Source: JAGUXG01 sp043798435
GTDB taxonomy: Bacteria; UBA9089; UBA9088; JAGUXG01
Assembly: GCA_043798435.1 (NCBI GenBank)
Contig: JAZDOR010000066.1
Span: 1-5,375 of the forward strand
Length of the DNA stretch: 5,375 nucleotides
Reading direction: 5' to 3'
Shown here: positions 1 to 5,375 of the stretch, piece after piece
Position numbering within the stretch: the first letter of the stretch is position 1
Layout of the letters: every line of letters begins with the position of its first letter
Position numbers and translations under genes: made by a program
Notes under the pieces: generated by a model
Databases searched by the model: none
Told to the model about the DNA's origin: nothing
What the model saw: only the letters and a program-made list of their open reading frames with translations

Positions 1-1733
1 GGTATCCTTCCGGCATCAAGGCCAATACCATAGAATCCACCGGCTACAAGGTTATGGGAGATTATCTCTGGTGGTCTTCCTGGGTCAATAAAGGTGATGG
101 ATAGGGTTTCGTCCTCTGCCATAGCTATGGGGTTTCCAGTAGCTTTTGTTTGGCCATCAATATTTAGTTGGGGTCTTAGTTCTATTAGATAGGCAGGGCA
201 ATTATAGAGTGTGCCATAAGAGTTGATGATCTCTTGGTCATAGGAAGAGGCAGGGACATAGGAGAGGGTGAGTCTTTTGCTTATTAGTTCAGGAAGGGAT
301 AGCTCATAGTTTATGCTTGACCCAAACCTTATCTTATATCTTAGGTTATTGGGAAGCTCTGAATAGCTGTTAATTGTTGTTAAAACCTTGTTTGGAAGAC
401 CAGGAAGAACCTCTGCTGGTTCTGGGATGATGGAAGTAGCAGAAAAGATGTTATAGAATGTCTTCTCTGGAGTATTGGCAATAAGCCAGTTTTGGGTATC
501 CTCAAGGTATTCAAAGATTGGGGTGAGGGTACTTGTACCAAGCAGAAACCCTTCATTGTCAAAGGCAACCTTACTTGATATATCAATATTCTTGATGTAT
601 AGGATCTCGCCTGTCTCAGGGTCTGTATAGGTTGTATCCTCTAAAGGCTGGTGCTGTTTGAATGAAGGGTCAACACCAACCCAGATTTTACTCCCCTTAT
701 CCCAGCCCTTTGCCCCTTGATAGGGAAAATAAGCAATATAAGCCTCCACCCAGCAATGTTCTATCTGGATAGCCACAATCTTTCCACCAGAGAGAACTGC
801 TTTTGATGGGATGCCTCCTGAGGCAAAGATAGAGGCACAGGTGTATGTGTCTTTCACCCCTACCCAGTTCATAGCTCTTTCAATGGGGATTTCTATAGTG
901 CCATAGACATATCTGGCAGGGATATTGGCAGCTCTTAAGAGGCTAATAAGCAAGGATGCAAGGTCAAAGTCATTGCCTGCTTTCTCCCATAGGGTCTGTT
1001 GTGAGCCTTTTAATGAGCCATAGTAAGGTTCATAGTCAAGGTTGTTTCGGACATATTCATAGATTAGAACAGGATTTCCTTTGAGTGTTTCTTTGGCTAA
1101 TTTCTTTATCTCATCTGTTATCTGAACATCAATGGTCTGTGATAAATCATCTGATGTAGGAAGGGATTGGGTGTATAACTTTAATCCCTTGGTAGGAGTT
1201 GTTTGAGGCTTCTTTGCTTCTAATTTTGGTGCTAATCTATGAGGCAGTTTATTTGGATCAAGGGGTCTTGGCTTTTCCTTGTATTGGGATTTTTCAATGA
1301 AGTCTTTTAATTCCTTTGTGTTCTTTGTGGTTATTGCCTTATTCAGATTCTCTTTTAGCTTTCCATAGTTCTCATCATATTGCTTAACAAAATCCCTGTG
1401 TCTTTGCAGTATCTTATCTGGCAGGTTCTTTGATTTAAGGAATTCCTCTGTCTTTTTGAACTCCTTTTGTAGCTTCTTGTCAATTTTTTCAAGCTCTTCT
1501 TGCTTCTGCTTTAGGCTCGTAACCTCTATCCCTTTTGTCTTTGCTCCTTGGTCAAGGCTTTCTTCCAAAGAAGAGATGGTCTTACTCCATTCTTCTCCTG
1601 TTGTCCTCTGACTTCTGTCTTCTGACCTCTGACTTCTGTCCAACGCATAAGCGATATTTTGCAATCCCAACGCCTGAAACCCAAAGGTTAAAAGCACCAC
1701 CCACATTGTTATTCTGTAAATCTTCTTCAACAT
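1..1733 (-). CDS. Secreted transglutaminase-like protein B (N-terminal 577 residues; 3' end outside window)
   Basis: The frame is open from an ATG at 1733, preceded by AAGGAGG with a 5-nt spacer, to the window edge. Residues 1-30 look like a signal peptide: KK, a hydrophobic stretch, then AYA. Residues 32-43 are encoded by a heptamer repeat. Residues about 47-150 are rich in Lys and Glu and probably form coiled coil. A transglutaminase-like core spans about 217-357: a helix ending in LLRAANIPARYVYG (265-278), EHCWVEAY with His326, and WVGVDPSF with Asp355. The usual nucleophilic Cys aligns with Asp255 (GNDFD), so protease or crosslinking activity is doubtful. The rest, to FIDPGRPPEIISHNLVAGG, matches my memory of large secreted transglutaminase-like/RHS-associated proteins of deltaproteobacteria and candidate phyla. 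That family assignment is fairly secure; the function is unknown. It has its own promoter and is probably a paralogue of the protein encoded at the right edge. Confidence 0.85.
   Translation of the reverse strand, partial: MLKKIYRITMWVVLLTFGFQALGLQNIAYALDRSQRSEDRSQRTTGEEWSKTISSLEESLDQGAKTKGIEVTSLKQKQEELEKIDKKLQKEFKKTEEFLKSKNLPDKILQRHRDFVKQYDENYGKLKENLNKAITTKNTKELKDFIEKSQYKEKPRPLDPNKLPHRLAPKLEAKKPQTTPTKGLKLYTQSLPTSDDLSQTIDVQITDEIKKLAKETLKGNPVLIYEYVRNNLDYEPYYGSLKGSQQTLWEKAGNDFDLASLLISLLRAANIPARYVYGTIEIPIERAMNWVGVKDTYTCASIFASGGIPSKAVLSGGKIVAIQIEHCWVEAYIAYFPYQGAKGWDKGSKIWVGVDPSFKQHQPLEDTTYTDPETGEILYIKNIDISSKVAFDNEGFLLGTSTLTPIFEYLEDTQNWLIANTPEKTFYNIFSATSIIPEPAEVLPGLPNKVLTTINSYSELPNNLRYKIRFGSSINYELSLPELISKRLTLSYVPASSYDQEIINSYGTLYNCPAYLIELRPQLNIDGQTKATGNPIAMAEDETLSITFIDPGRPPEIISHNLVAGGFYGIGLDAGRI
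1605..1639. repeat. Heptamer tandem repeat inside the protein B gene
   Basis: Five contiguous 7-nt units read on the plus strand: CCTCTGA, CTTCTGT, CTTCTGA, CCTCTGA, CTTCTGT. The 14-mer CCTCTGACTTCTGT occurs twice, exactly. On the coding strand the tract encodes DRSQRSEDRSQR (residues 32-43), directly after the likely signal peptidase site. The coding strand has no stop codon in any frame across the tract. Repeats of this kind are familiar from intergenic DNA of uncultivated bacteria and often give spurious ORFs on the opposite strand. A change of one unit would shift the frame. Confidence 0.85.
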
Positions 1734-1738
1734 CTTTT

Positions 1739-1745
1739 CCTCCTT
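1739..1745 (-). promoter_or_regulatory. Shine-Dalgarno site of the protein B gene
   Basis: AAGGAGG on the minus strand lies 5 nt before the ATG at 1733. It is a near-perfect match to the anti-SD sequence and fixes this start, which also leaves a proper signal peptide at the N-terminus. Confidence 0.85.
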
Positions 1746-1761
1746 ACTTTTTATTAAACAT

Positions 1762-1791
1762 AACATATTCCTTATAGAATTATTTTGTCAA
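1762..1791 (-). promoter_or_regulatory. Sigma70-like promoter for the protein B gene
   Basis: On the minus strand a perfect -35 TTGACA (1786-1791) is followed after 18 nt by TATGTT (1762-1767), a 4/6 match to the -10 box. The expected start of transcription, near 1755, leaves a leader of about 22 nt containing the SD site. This suggests that protein B is transcribed independently of the upstream operon. It is inferred from consensus only. Confidence 0.6.
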
Positions 1792-1805
1792 GAGAAATAT
1801 TCTCT
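1791..1805. promoter_or_regulatory. Perfect 6-bp inverted repeat abutting the -35 box
   Basis: AGAGAA-ATA-TTCTCT is a perfect dyad with a 3-nt centre. It begins at the last base of the -35 element and ends at the 9-mer repeat. Its position would suit an operator for a dimeric regulator. It is short and AT-rich, so chance is possible. It is not followed by a U-run and does not look like a terminator. Confidence 0.3.
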
Positions 1806-1838
1806 GTAAAATCTGTGAAATCTGTGTAATCTGTGGAT
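1803..1838. repeat. 9-mer tandem repeat upstream of the protein B promoter
   Basis: Four contiguous 9-nt units read on the plus strand: TCTGTAAAA, TCTGTGAAA, TCTGTGTAA, TCTGTGGAT. The shared core is TCTGTGNAA. Similar runs of AATCTGTG are widespread in intergenic DNA of many environmental bacteria and archaea, from general recollection. The tract begins a few bases after the stop of the gene remnant at 1845-1943 and ends about 12 nt before the -35 box of the protein B gene. Confidence 0.8.
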
Positions 1839-1844
1839 TCAATC

Positions 1845-1943
1845 CTAACTCCTTAAACATAATGCTGTGGTATAGGCATCATCATCCCAGGAGCCATTGG
1901 TGAGTTGATTGGATAAGATATAATCCAATGACTTTCCTAACTG
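1845..1943 (-). pseudogene. Out-of-frame C-terminal remnant of the squalene-cyclase-like repeat protein
   Basis: These 33 codons (32 residues and a TAG) begin QLGKSLDYILSNQLTNGSWD and continue DDAYTTALCLRS. They form a clear further repeat of the neighbouring protein: a helix, then QxxNGSW, then a helix containing TTAL. The frame differs from that of the gene ending at 1948. The two are separated only by the heptamer tract. Deleting one base from the single 8-nt unit (near 1952-1954) joins them into one open frame of 277 codons. The remnant is therefore the true end of the upstream gene, cut off by a frameshift that is either real or a sequencing error. Confidence 0.8.
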
Positions 1944-1944
1944 T

Positions 1945-1973
1945 GGACTATGGGACTATGGACAATGGACTAT
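1945..1973. repeat. Second heptamer tandem repeat, at the end of the toroid gene
   Basis: Units on the plus strand are GGACTAT, an extra G, GGACTAT, GGACAAT, GGACTAT; a related-looking 7-mer ACGCTAA follows (1974-1980). The extra G at 1952-1954 makes one unit 8 nt long. On the coding strand the tract encodes the last residues YSPLSIVP and supplies the TAG stop. Its unit differs completely from the heptamer at 1605-1639 and from the 9-mer at 1803-1838. Confidence 0.8.
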
Positions 1974-2679
1974 ACGCTAACGCTGTCTCCCAAAGAGTGC
2001 CAAATGAGCCATCAGGGTTTTGTTTGGATATAAGCCAATTTGATGCTTTGCTGATTGCTTCTTCAAGGTAGTAGTCTTTGCGGTATTGGGTTAGGATGAG
2101 TAAAGCAAGGGATGTGGTATAAACATTGCTTTTCTTTGCACTATCATCAGCCAAAGAGAGCTTTCCAGCTAATCCAAAGCCTCCATCTGTGTTTTGGTTG
2201 GCTAAAAGATAAGATAAGGCAGGTTGAATCACTGATGTGTTGGAATAATTGGCAGATTTCAGGGCAAATAAGGAAAGAGCAGTGTCTAAAATATCACTCT
2301 CATAACCCAGATCTATTCCAAATCCTCCATCTTCATTTTGAGATGAGGTTAGAGTGCCAACAAACATTGTTGTATCAGAGCCATATTCAGCTAAAGACTT
2401 TATCTTCTGGGCAAGATAACGGATACTGAAGACAGTCTGTGTTTCAACCCAACCAATGGTATTTGAGTAAGAAGCACCTGTTGTTCCCAGGTAATTCAGG
2501 GTATCAGCCACCACACAGGTTGTCTCAAAGGGAGTAACAAGACTACTACTCCAACTTCCATTAGCGTCCTGGTTTTCCCTAAGCCAAGCAACACCTCTAT
2601 CAATAGTCTGTTCTTGAGCCCATACCGAAGATAAACTCAAAACTACAAAAACTGATACCAATAAGGATTCAATCCTCAT
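1948..2679 (-). CDS. Secreted squalene-cyclase/prenyltransferase-type repeat protein, C-terminally truncated
   Basis: This 243-residue protein has a signal peptide (residues 1-21, ending VWA). The rest consists of alpha/alpha-toroid repeats with QW-like motifs: QDANGSW (37-43), QNEDGGFG (114-121), QNTDGGFG (162-169) and QNPDGSFG (220-227), each preceded by a WL- or YL-type helix and followed by a TAL-type helix. These belong to the squalene oxidase/prenyltransferase repeat superfamily. No DXDD cyclase motif is seen and the chain is far shorter than a hopene cyclase (about 630 residues), so terpene cyclisation is unlikely; a binding or surface role is more plausible. The ATG overlaps the upstream TGA as ATGA, with AGGAGG 7 nt ahead. 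The last residues come from a heptamer repeat, and a fifth toroid repeat lies out of frame downstream (1845-1943). Confidence 0.85.
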   Translation of the reverse strand: MRIESLLVSVFVVLSLSSVWAQEQTIDRGVAWLRENQDANGSWSSSLVTPFETTCVVADTLNYLGTTGASYSNTIGWVETQTVFSIRYLAQKIKSLAEYGSDTTMFVGTLTSSQNEDGGFGIDLGYESDILDTALSLFALKSANYSNTSVIQPALSYLLANQNTDGGFGLAGKLSLADDSAKKSNVYTTSLALLILTQYRKDYYLEEAISKASNWLISKQNPDGSFGTLWETALAYSPLSIVP

Positions 2680-3623
2680 TTCTGCACCTCCTTAGTTTTT
2701 CCATAAATATCAAAGACTGTAATCTCAGGCCGTGCCCAAAATCTGACCCTTGGGGCTATCCCTCCTTCCATTCCAATCCCTTGATTAACATAAAGGGTTG
2801 TGCTGCCAACCACATATTTTCCCCCCTCATACTTTTTGCCAAAATCTGAAAGGGTAACAAGGGCACCATAAAACGGTAAAGCAATCTGTCCTCCATGTGT
2901 ATGGCCAGCCAGATATAGGTCTATGCCTGATTCAGAAACCTCCTCAATAAGGTCTGGGGTGTGGTAAAGAAATATACAAAATAGATCTTGGCTGATTCCA
3001 GCAATAGCCTTCTTCCATTTGCTCATATTGTCATATGATATTCCTGCTATATAGATTGTTTTGTCATTGCAAAAAATGACTTTATGATTACTATCAAGAA
3101 GCTCAAATCCTGTATCCCTGAACAGATCAAGACCTGGCCAGTAATCATAGTTACCCATTATAGCAAATTTTCCTAAACGCGTCTTTATAGACGAAAGCAT
3201 CTCTTTGAAAGAAGGCAATGCCTCTGGGGTATTGATGGCATCGCCTGTAAAGACTACTATATCAGGCTTTAACCCATTCACGATTATAGGAAGCCTTTTT
3301 TCATTTCTTATCTTTTTATCACAATGGGTATCAGAAATCTGGACCACCCTTAACTTGCCATTTAAATTAGATGTGTTAAGCTTAATATATGTTATCTTTA
3401 TCCAATATGGTTCAATAAAATACCCATACAGAACACAGAAGATACCAATTATTGCCAATAAGTGCAGGGTCCATTGAATAATACGCTGAGAGACAGTGTA
3501 AACTCTCCTGTGCTGACTCAATCTATCTCTAATTAAGCGAACCAGCAACACAGCCTCAAAGACATATATGCTGATTACCGCACCCAGAAATATAGAGACA
3601 GCTATTTTTTCTGAGGCTAACAT
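2676..3623 (-). CDS. Membrane-anchored YkuE-type metallophosphoesterase
   Basis: The 315 residues have two N-terminal membrane helices (about 6-30 and 50-70) followed by a calcineurin-like phosphoesterase domain. Metal-site motifs are in order: DTH (Asp98, His100), GDAIN (Asp128), GNYD (Asn158), His221 in YHTPDL, and GHTHGGQ (240-246). The HTHGGQ signature and the end (LYVNQGIG, then PRVRFWARPEI) are typical of the YkuE/YaeI group, some members of which hydrolyse phospholipid-like substrates such as UDP-2,3-diacylglucosamine. The substrate here is unknown. Oddly, the catalytic-acid His of GNHD is Tyr159; the metal ligands are intact. The start lies 2 nt after the upstream TAA and has no clear SD, so translational coupling is likely. 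The active site is probably on the outer face of the membrane, but its side was not determined. Confidence 0.92.
   Translation of the reverse strand: MLASEKIAVSIFLGAVISIYVFEAVLLVRLIRDRLSQHRRVYTVSQRIIQWTLHLLAIIGIFCVLYGYFIEPYWIKITYIKLNTSNLNGKLRVVQISDTHCDKKIRNEKRLPIIVNGLKPDIVVFTGDAINTPEALPSFKEMLSSIKTRLGKFAIMGNYDYWPGLDLFRDTGFELLDSNHKVIFCNDKTIYIAGISYDNMSKWKKAIAGISQDLFCIFLYHTPDLIEEVSESGIDLYLAGHTHGGQIALPFYGALVTLSDFGKKYEGGKYVVGSTTLYVNQGIGMEGGIAPRVRFWARPEITVFDIYGKTKEVQK
2685..2693 (-). promoter_or_regulatory. Shine-Dalgarno site of the toroid gene, within the phosphoesterase gene
   Basis: AAGGAGGTG on the minus strand is a full match to the anti-SD sequence; its AGGAGG core ends 7 nt before the ATG at 2679. 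It lies inside the last codons of the upstream gene, where it helps encode KEVQK. Together with the ATGA overlap it supports coupled translation. Confidence 0.85.
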
Positions 3624-3625
3624 CG

Positions 3626-4204
3626 TTATTTTGTTAAAAAGCCTTGTTGTTCTTTTAGGAGTCTTTGGAATTCTTTTTCAGGAACTCGTTGTATTCCATA
3701 ACCAATAAACCCTACATTTCTCCATTTAACAAAAATTCCTTTATGAGGTTTCCCGCACCAAAAAAGCATATTGTTTGGTGGGTCATTGATTGTATAGCGT
3801 TTTTTAGACCATTCATAAGGTGCGTCAGTATCTGGACAAATTAACCGCTTATTTTTACTTCCTATAATAACTCTTTCAGGATATTCCAATTCATCACCAT
3901 AAGTAGGGTAAATACCATTATGTTTTTCAGCATACATCTTACACCCTCCTTGTAAACATCCCATATAATCTGAAAAACAGTTGACTCCAAACACATTTAC
4001 CGAATCTATGCCTGCTGATATTCCAATTCCAATAGAAACGGCCAACCACCAACCCATAACTTTACCAATCATCCTTCGGGAAAAAAATCTCTTTTTCAAA
4101 AGATAAGAGATAAGCCAACCTATGCCTATTGCTAAAAGCAAAGCTCCTGCAGAATATGCTATGAAAATCTTAAACAGACAAGAGTTCCAACTCCACTCAT
4201 TCAT
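3626..4204 (-). CDS. Two-helix membrane protein with pseudopilin-like C-terminal domain
   Basis: The start chosen is the ATG at 4204 (192 residues, MNEWSW). It overlaps the upstream TGA as ATGA and has AAGGAG 8 nt ahead; the ATG 21 nt further upstream has no such support. Hydrophobic segments at about 12-35 and 49-68 are joined by a basic loop (KKRFFSRR). The soluble part resembles the globular portion of type IV pseudopilins of the H-X9-DG/DUF1559-like kind: KMYAEKHNGIYP (89-100), LICPDTDAPY (121-130), then PHKG and RNVGFIGYG leading to EKEFQRLLKEQ near the end. Those families usually read RNVLFADGHVEW; here the DG has become YG. There is no prepilin GFTLIE signal, so it is unlikely to assemble into a pilus. 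The domain similarity is from pattern recall; the function is unknown. Confidence 0.8.
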   Translation of the reverse strand: MNEWSWNSCLFKIFIAYSAGALLLAIGIGWLISYLLKKRFFSRRMIGKVMGWWLAVSIGIGISAGIDSVNVFGVNCFSDYMGCLQGGCKMYAEKHNGIYPTYGDELEYPERVIIGSKNKRLICPDTDAPYEWSKKRYTINDPPNNMLFWCGKPHKGIFVKWRNVGFIGYGIQRVPEKEFQRLLKEQQGFLTK

Positions 4205-5375
4205 TGAAGATGCTCCTTTATCCAACTTCCTACATCACTTTTAGGAATGCCCCCTATTGGTATTTGTGTTCCAAATAGTCGTCCTAATTCGTTATACTCT
4301 AAATCATTTAGACAATCTTCATAAGGGAGCCATGAGACATCCACCCTCATAAATAACTCAATAATATCACAAAGAGCAGGATTTGTAGCATTGGTAACAA
4401 AATGGTCTTTTCTTCCATTTTCTGCTCCACAATCACATGGAACAATTAGCTTAAATCCACTTGCATCATCATGTGTATTCAACCACTTTGGTCTTAAGCG
4501 TCTTGGACCCATATTCCCCAATAAACCAAAGAACCAAAGGTTATCTTCTGCAAATTCATCCGAAACACTCAAATCATACAAGGCACTCAAAAAGAAACTG
4601 TCTCGAAACTCTTGGTCGGTAAATTTATTTGCCAAAAATTGAGCAAAACTGGCAAAGTCTGAACAGCCTCCTGACAGGTTTCTAGCAAATATAATAGCAT
4701 CCTTTTCTATTTTATCGTAATAGCTAAAAGACTTAGCTGATGGGTGTGTAGCCAGAAACAGTCCTCCACTCACATCCGCTATCTCATATCTTCCCTCTCC
4801 TGTGGTTGGATCAGAAATGATATAACCTACGCCTTGCCAACCATTATAGCTAATACTGGATTGGGGACATTTGGCAATGTTGCCAGCATTGATGGCATTT
4901 TTAATGTTTTGTTTAGCAAGGCTTGTGATGTTGAAGCCATCAACAATATTTACATTGGAGCTGTCTATGTCATAAACAGGGATTCCTATCTCTATGGCTA
5001 TTTGAATAGCCTTAATAGCAGAGACAGCACCCTCTCCATACCATTTCTCCCAGATGGCGTGTTCTAATACAGATGAGGTGTATCCTGAGATGGTCATAAA
5101 TTCCTTAATTTTTCCTTGATCTCCTATGACAGCACAGATATTTCTATCTGCATCTATGGAAAGACCCCTGATACTCATTGTGTAGGGCATACCAAAGATA
5201 TAATTAACATCTGCCTCAACAAAGAGATTAGCAGAGCATATATCTTTGAAGAATGGGAGATGAATGTAAGATGAACCAATCTCATCCATTATCCCTACCT
5301 GACCAAAGTAGCCCTTTCCTAAGATAAAGAGATAGTCTCCAGCTACATCCTCTGAGAAGAAGCCATTTTGAAGGA
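4201..5375 (-). CDS. Transglutaminase-like/RHS-associated family protein A, C-terminal 390 residues (5' end outside window)
   Basis: The frame is open through the window edge (first whole codon at 5373). The ATG at 5289 is internal: LQNGFFSEDVAGDYLFILGK and onward precede it in frame and belong to the family. Residues 1-205 of the visible part match, from memory, the C-terminal half of large secreted transglutaminase-like proteins: YFGQVG, FGMPYTMSIRGLSIDADR, SVLEHAIWEKW, AVSAIKAIQIA, INAGN, NGWQGVGYIISDPTTGEGRY. Residues about 230-390 form a separate terminal module: SGGCSDFASFAQFLANKF (234-251), SGFKLIVPCDCG, KDHFVTNAT and a closing IPKSDVGSWIKEHLQ. I cannot name this module. By analogy with polymorphic exported proteins it could be a variable effector-like tip, but no catalytic motif is evident. 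The gene overlaps the next one by 4 nt, heading the operon as far as is visible. Protein B at the left edge looks like a paralogue. Confidence 0.8.
   Translation of the reverse strand, partial: LQNGFFSEDVAGDYLFILGKGYFGQVGIMDEIGSSYIHLPFFKDICSANLFVEADVNYIFGMPYTMSIRGLSIDADRNICAVIGDQGKIKEFMTISGYTSSVLEHAIWEKWYGEGAVSAIKAIQIAIEIGIPVYDIDSSNVNIVDGFNITSLAKQNIKNAINAGNIAKCPQSSISYNGWQGVGYIISDPTTGEGRYEIADVSGGLFLATHPSAKSFSYYDKIEKDAIIFARNLSGGCSDFASFAQFLANKFTDQEFRDSFFLSALYDLSVSDEFAEDNLWFFGLLGNMGPRRLRPKWLNTHDDASGFKLIVPCDCGAENGRKDHFVTNATNPALCDIIELFMRVDVSWLPYEDCLNDLEYNELGRLFGTQIPIGGIPKSDVGSWIKEHLQ
4213..4218 (-). promoter_or_regulatory. Shine-Dalgarno site that decides the start at 4204
   Basis: AAGGAG on the minus strand ends 8 nt before the ATG at 4204. 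It lies within the last codons of the protein A gene and overlaps the region an upstream ATG (4225) would translate. This favours the shorter product and coupled translation. Confidence 0.75.

Larger units (their letters stand above)
1734..1944. other. Repeat-rich interval between the toroid gene and the protein B gene
   Basis: From right to left this interval holds the edge of the second heptamer tract, an out-of-frame remnant of the toroid gene (1845-1943), the 9-mer tract, a small dyad, a promoter and the SD site of protein B. No tRNA or other RNA gene is seen. No convincing stem-loop plus U-run terminator for the upstream operon is visible, so read-through into the protein B gene is possible. 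Confidence 0.6.

Noticed and set aside
380..586. Minus-strand ORF of 68 codons
   Set aside because: It lies in another frame entirely within the protein B gene, has no SD or recognisable domain, and the larger frame shows clear family motifs.
1535..1777. Plus-strand ORF of 80 codons containing LLSSDFCLLTSDFC
   Set aside because: It is antisense to the start of the well-supported protein B gene. The Ser/Asp/Phe/Cys run is the translation of the heptamer repeat, a common source of spurious ORFs.
1791..1805. Rho-independent terminator for the upstream operon
   Set aside because: The stem is only 6 bp and AT-rich, and no U-run follows on the minus strand; TTGACA follows instead.
1605..1973. CRISPR array
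   Set aside because: The repeats are 7 or 9 nt, contiguous, imperfect and without spacers, and they differ from one tract to the next.
2112..2429. Plus-strand ORF of 105 codons
   Set aside because: It is antisense to the toroid repeats, and its composition looks like a reverse reading of them.
4204..4225. Upstream ATG start (MDKGASSM) for the pseudopilin-like gene
   Set aside because: It has no SD at a suitable distance and would give a 25-nt overlap with protein A. The ATG at 4204 has AAGGAG and the usual ATGA overlap.
4391..5067. Plus-strand ORFs of 83 and 107 codons
   Set aside because: Both are antisense to protein A, whose frame matches a known family throughout.
5287..5289. ATG at 5289 as the start of the protein A gene
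   Set aside because: The frame stays open for 28 more codons to the window edge with family-like sequence (NGFFSEDVAGDYLF), so this Met is internal.

Overview
The window reads as a piece of a bacterial chromosome, AT-rich with ordinary Shine-Dalgarno sites, in which every recognisable gene lies on the minus strand. Secreted and membrane proteins dominate. Short degenerate tandem repeats sit in and next to genes, in a style I associate with uncultivated candidate-phylum bacteria such as Omnitrophica- or Desantisbacteria-like lineages. That placement comes from general impression, not from a marker gene.

Layout in transcription order, right to left. (1) 5375-4201: the C-terminal 390 residues of a large secreted transglutaminase-like/RHS-associated family protein (protein A), whose start lies beyond the window. 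(2) 4204-3626: a two-helix membrane protein with a pseudopilin-like soluble domain; its start overlaps the stop of protein A as ATGA. (3) 3623-2676: a membrane-anchored YkuE-type metallophosphoesterase, 2 nt downstream. (4) 2679-1948: a secreted protein of squalene-cyclase/prenyltransferase-type repeats, again overlapping as ATGA. These four look like one translationally coupled operon. (5) 1944-1734: a repeat-rich gap with an out-of-frame remnant of gene 4 and a sigma70-like promoter. (6) 1733-1: the first 577 residues of a second transglutaminase-like protein (protein B), which runs out of the window.

The most striking feature is a cluster of three unrelated short tandem repeat families within about 370 bp (1605-1973). 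One heptamer tract lies in frame just after the signal peptide of protein B. A 9-mer tract lies upstream of the promoter. A second heptamer tract interrupts the end of the squalene-cyclase-like gene. In that tract one unit has 8 nt instead of 7; removing the extra base restores an open frame into a conserved final repeat, giving 277 instead of 243 residues.

The functional picture is tentative: two probable paralogues of a large exported protein flank a set of envelope proteins (pseudopilin-like, phosphoesterase, alpha/alpha-toroid), so the locus probably works at or outside the cell envelope. No substrate or pathway can be assigned from sequence alone.
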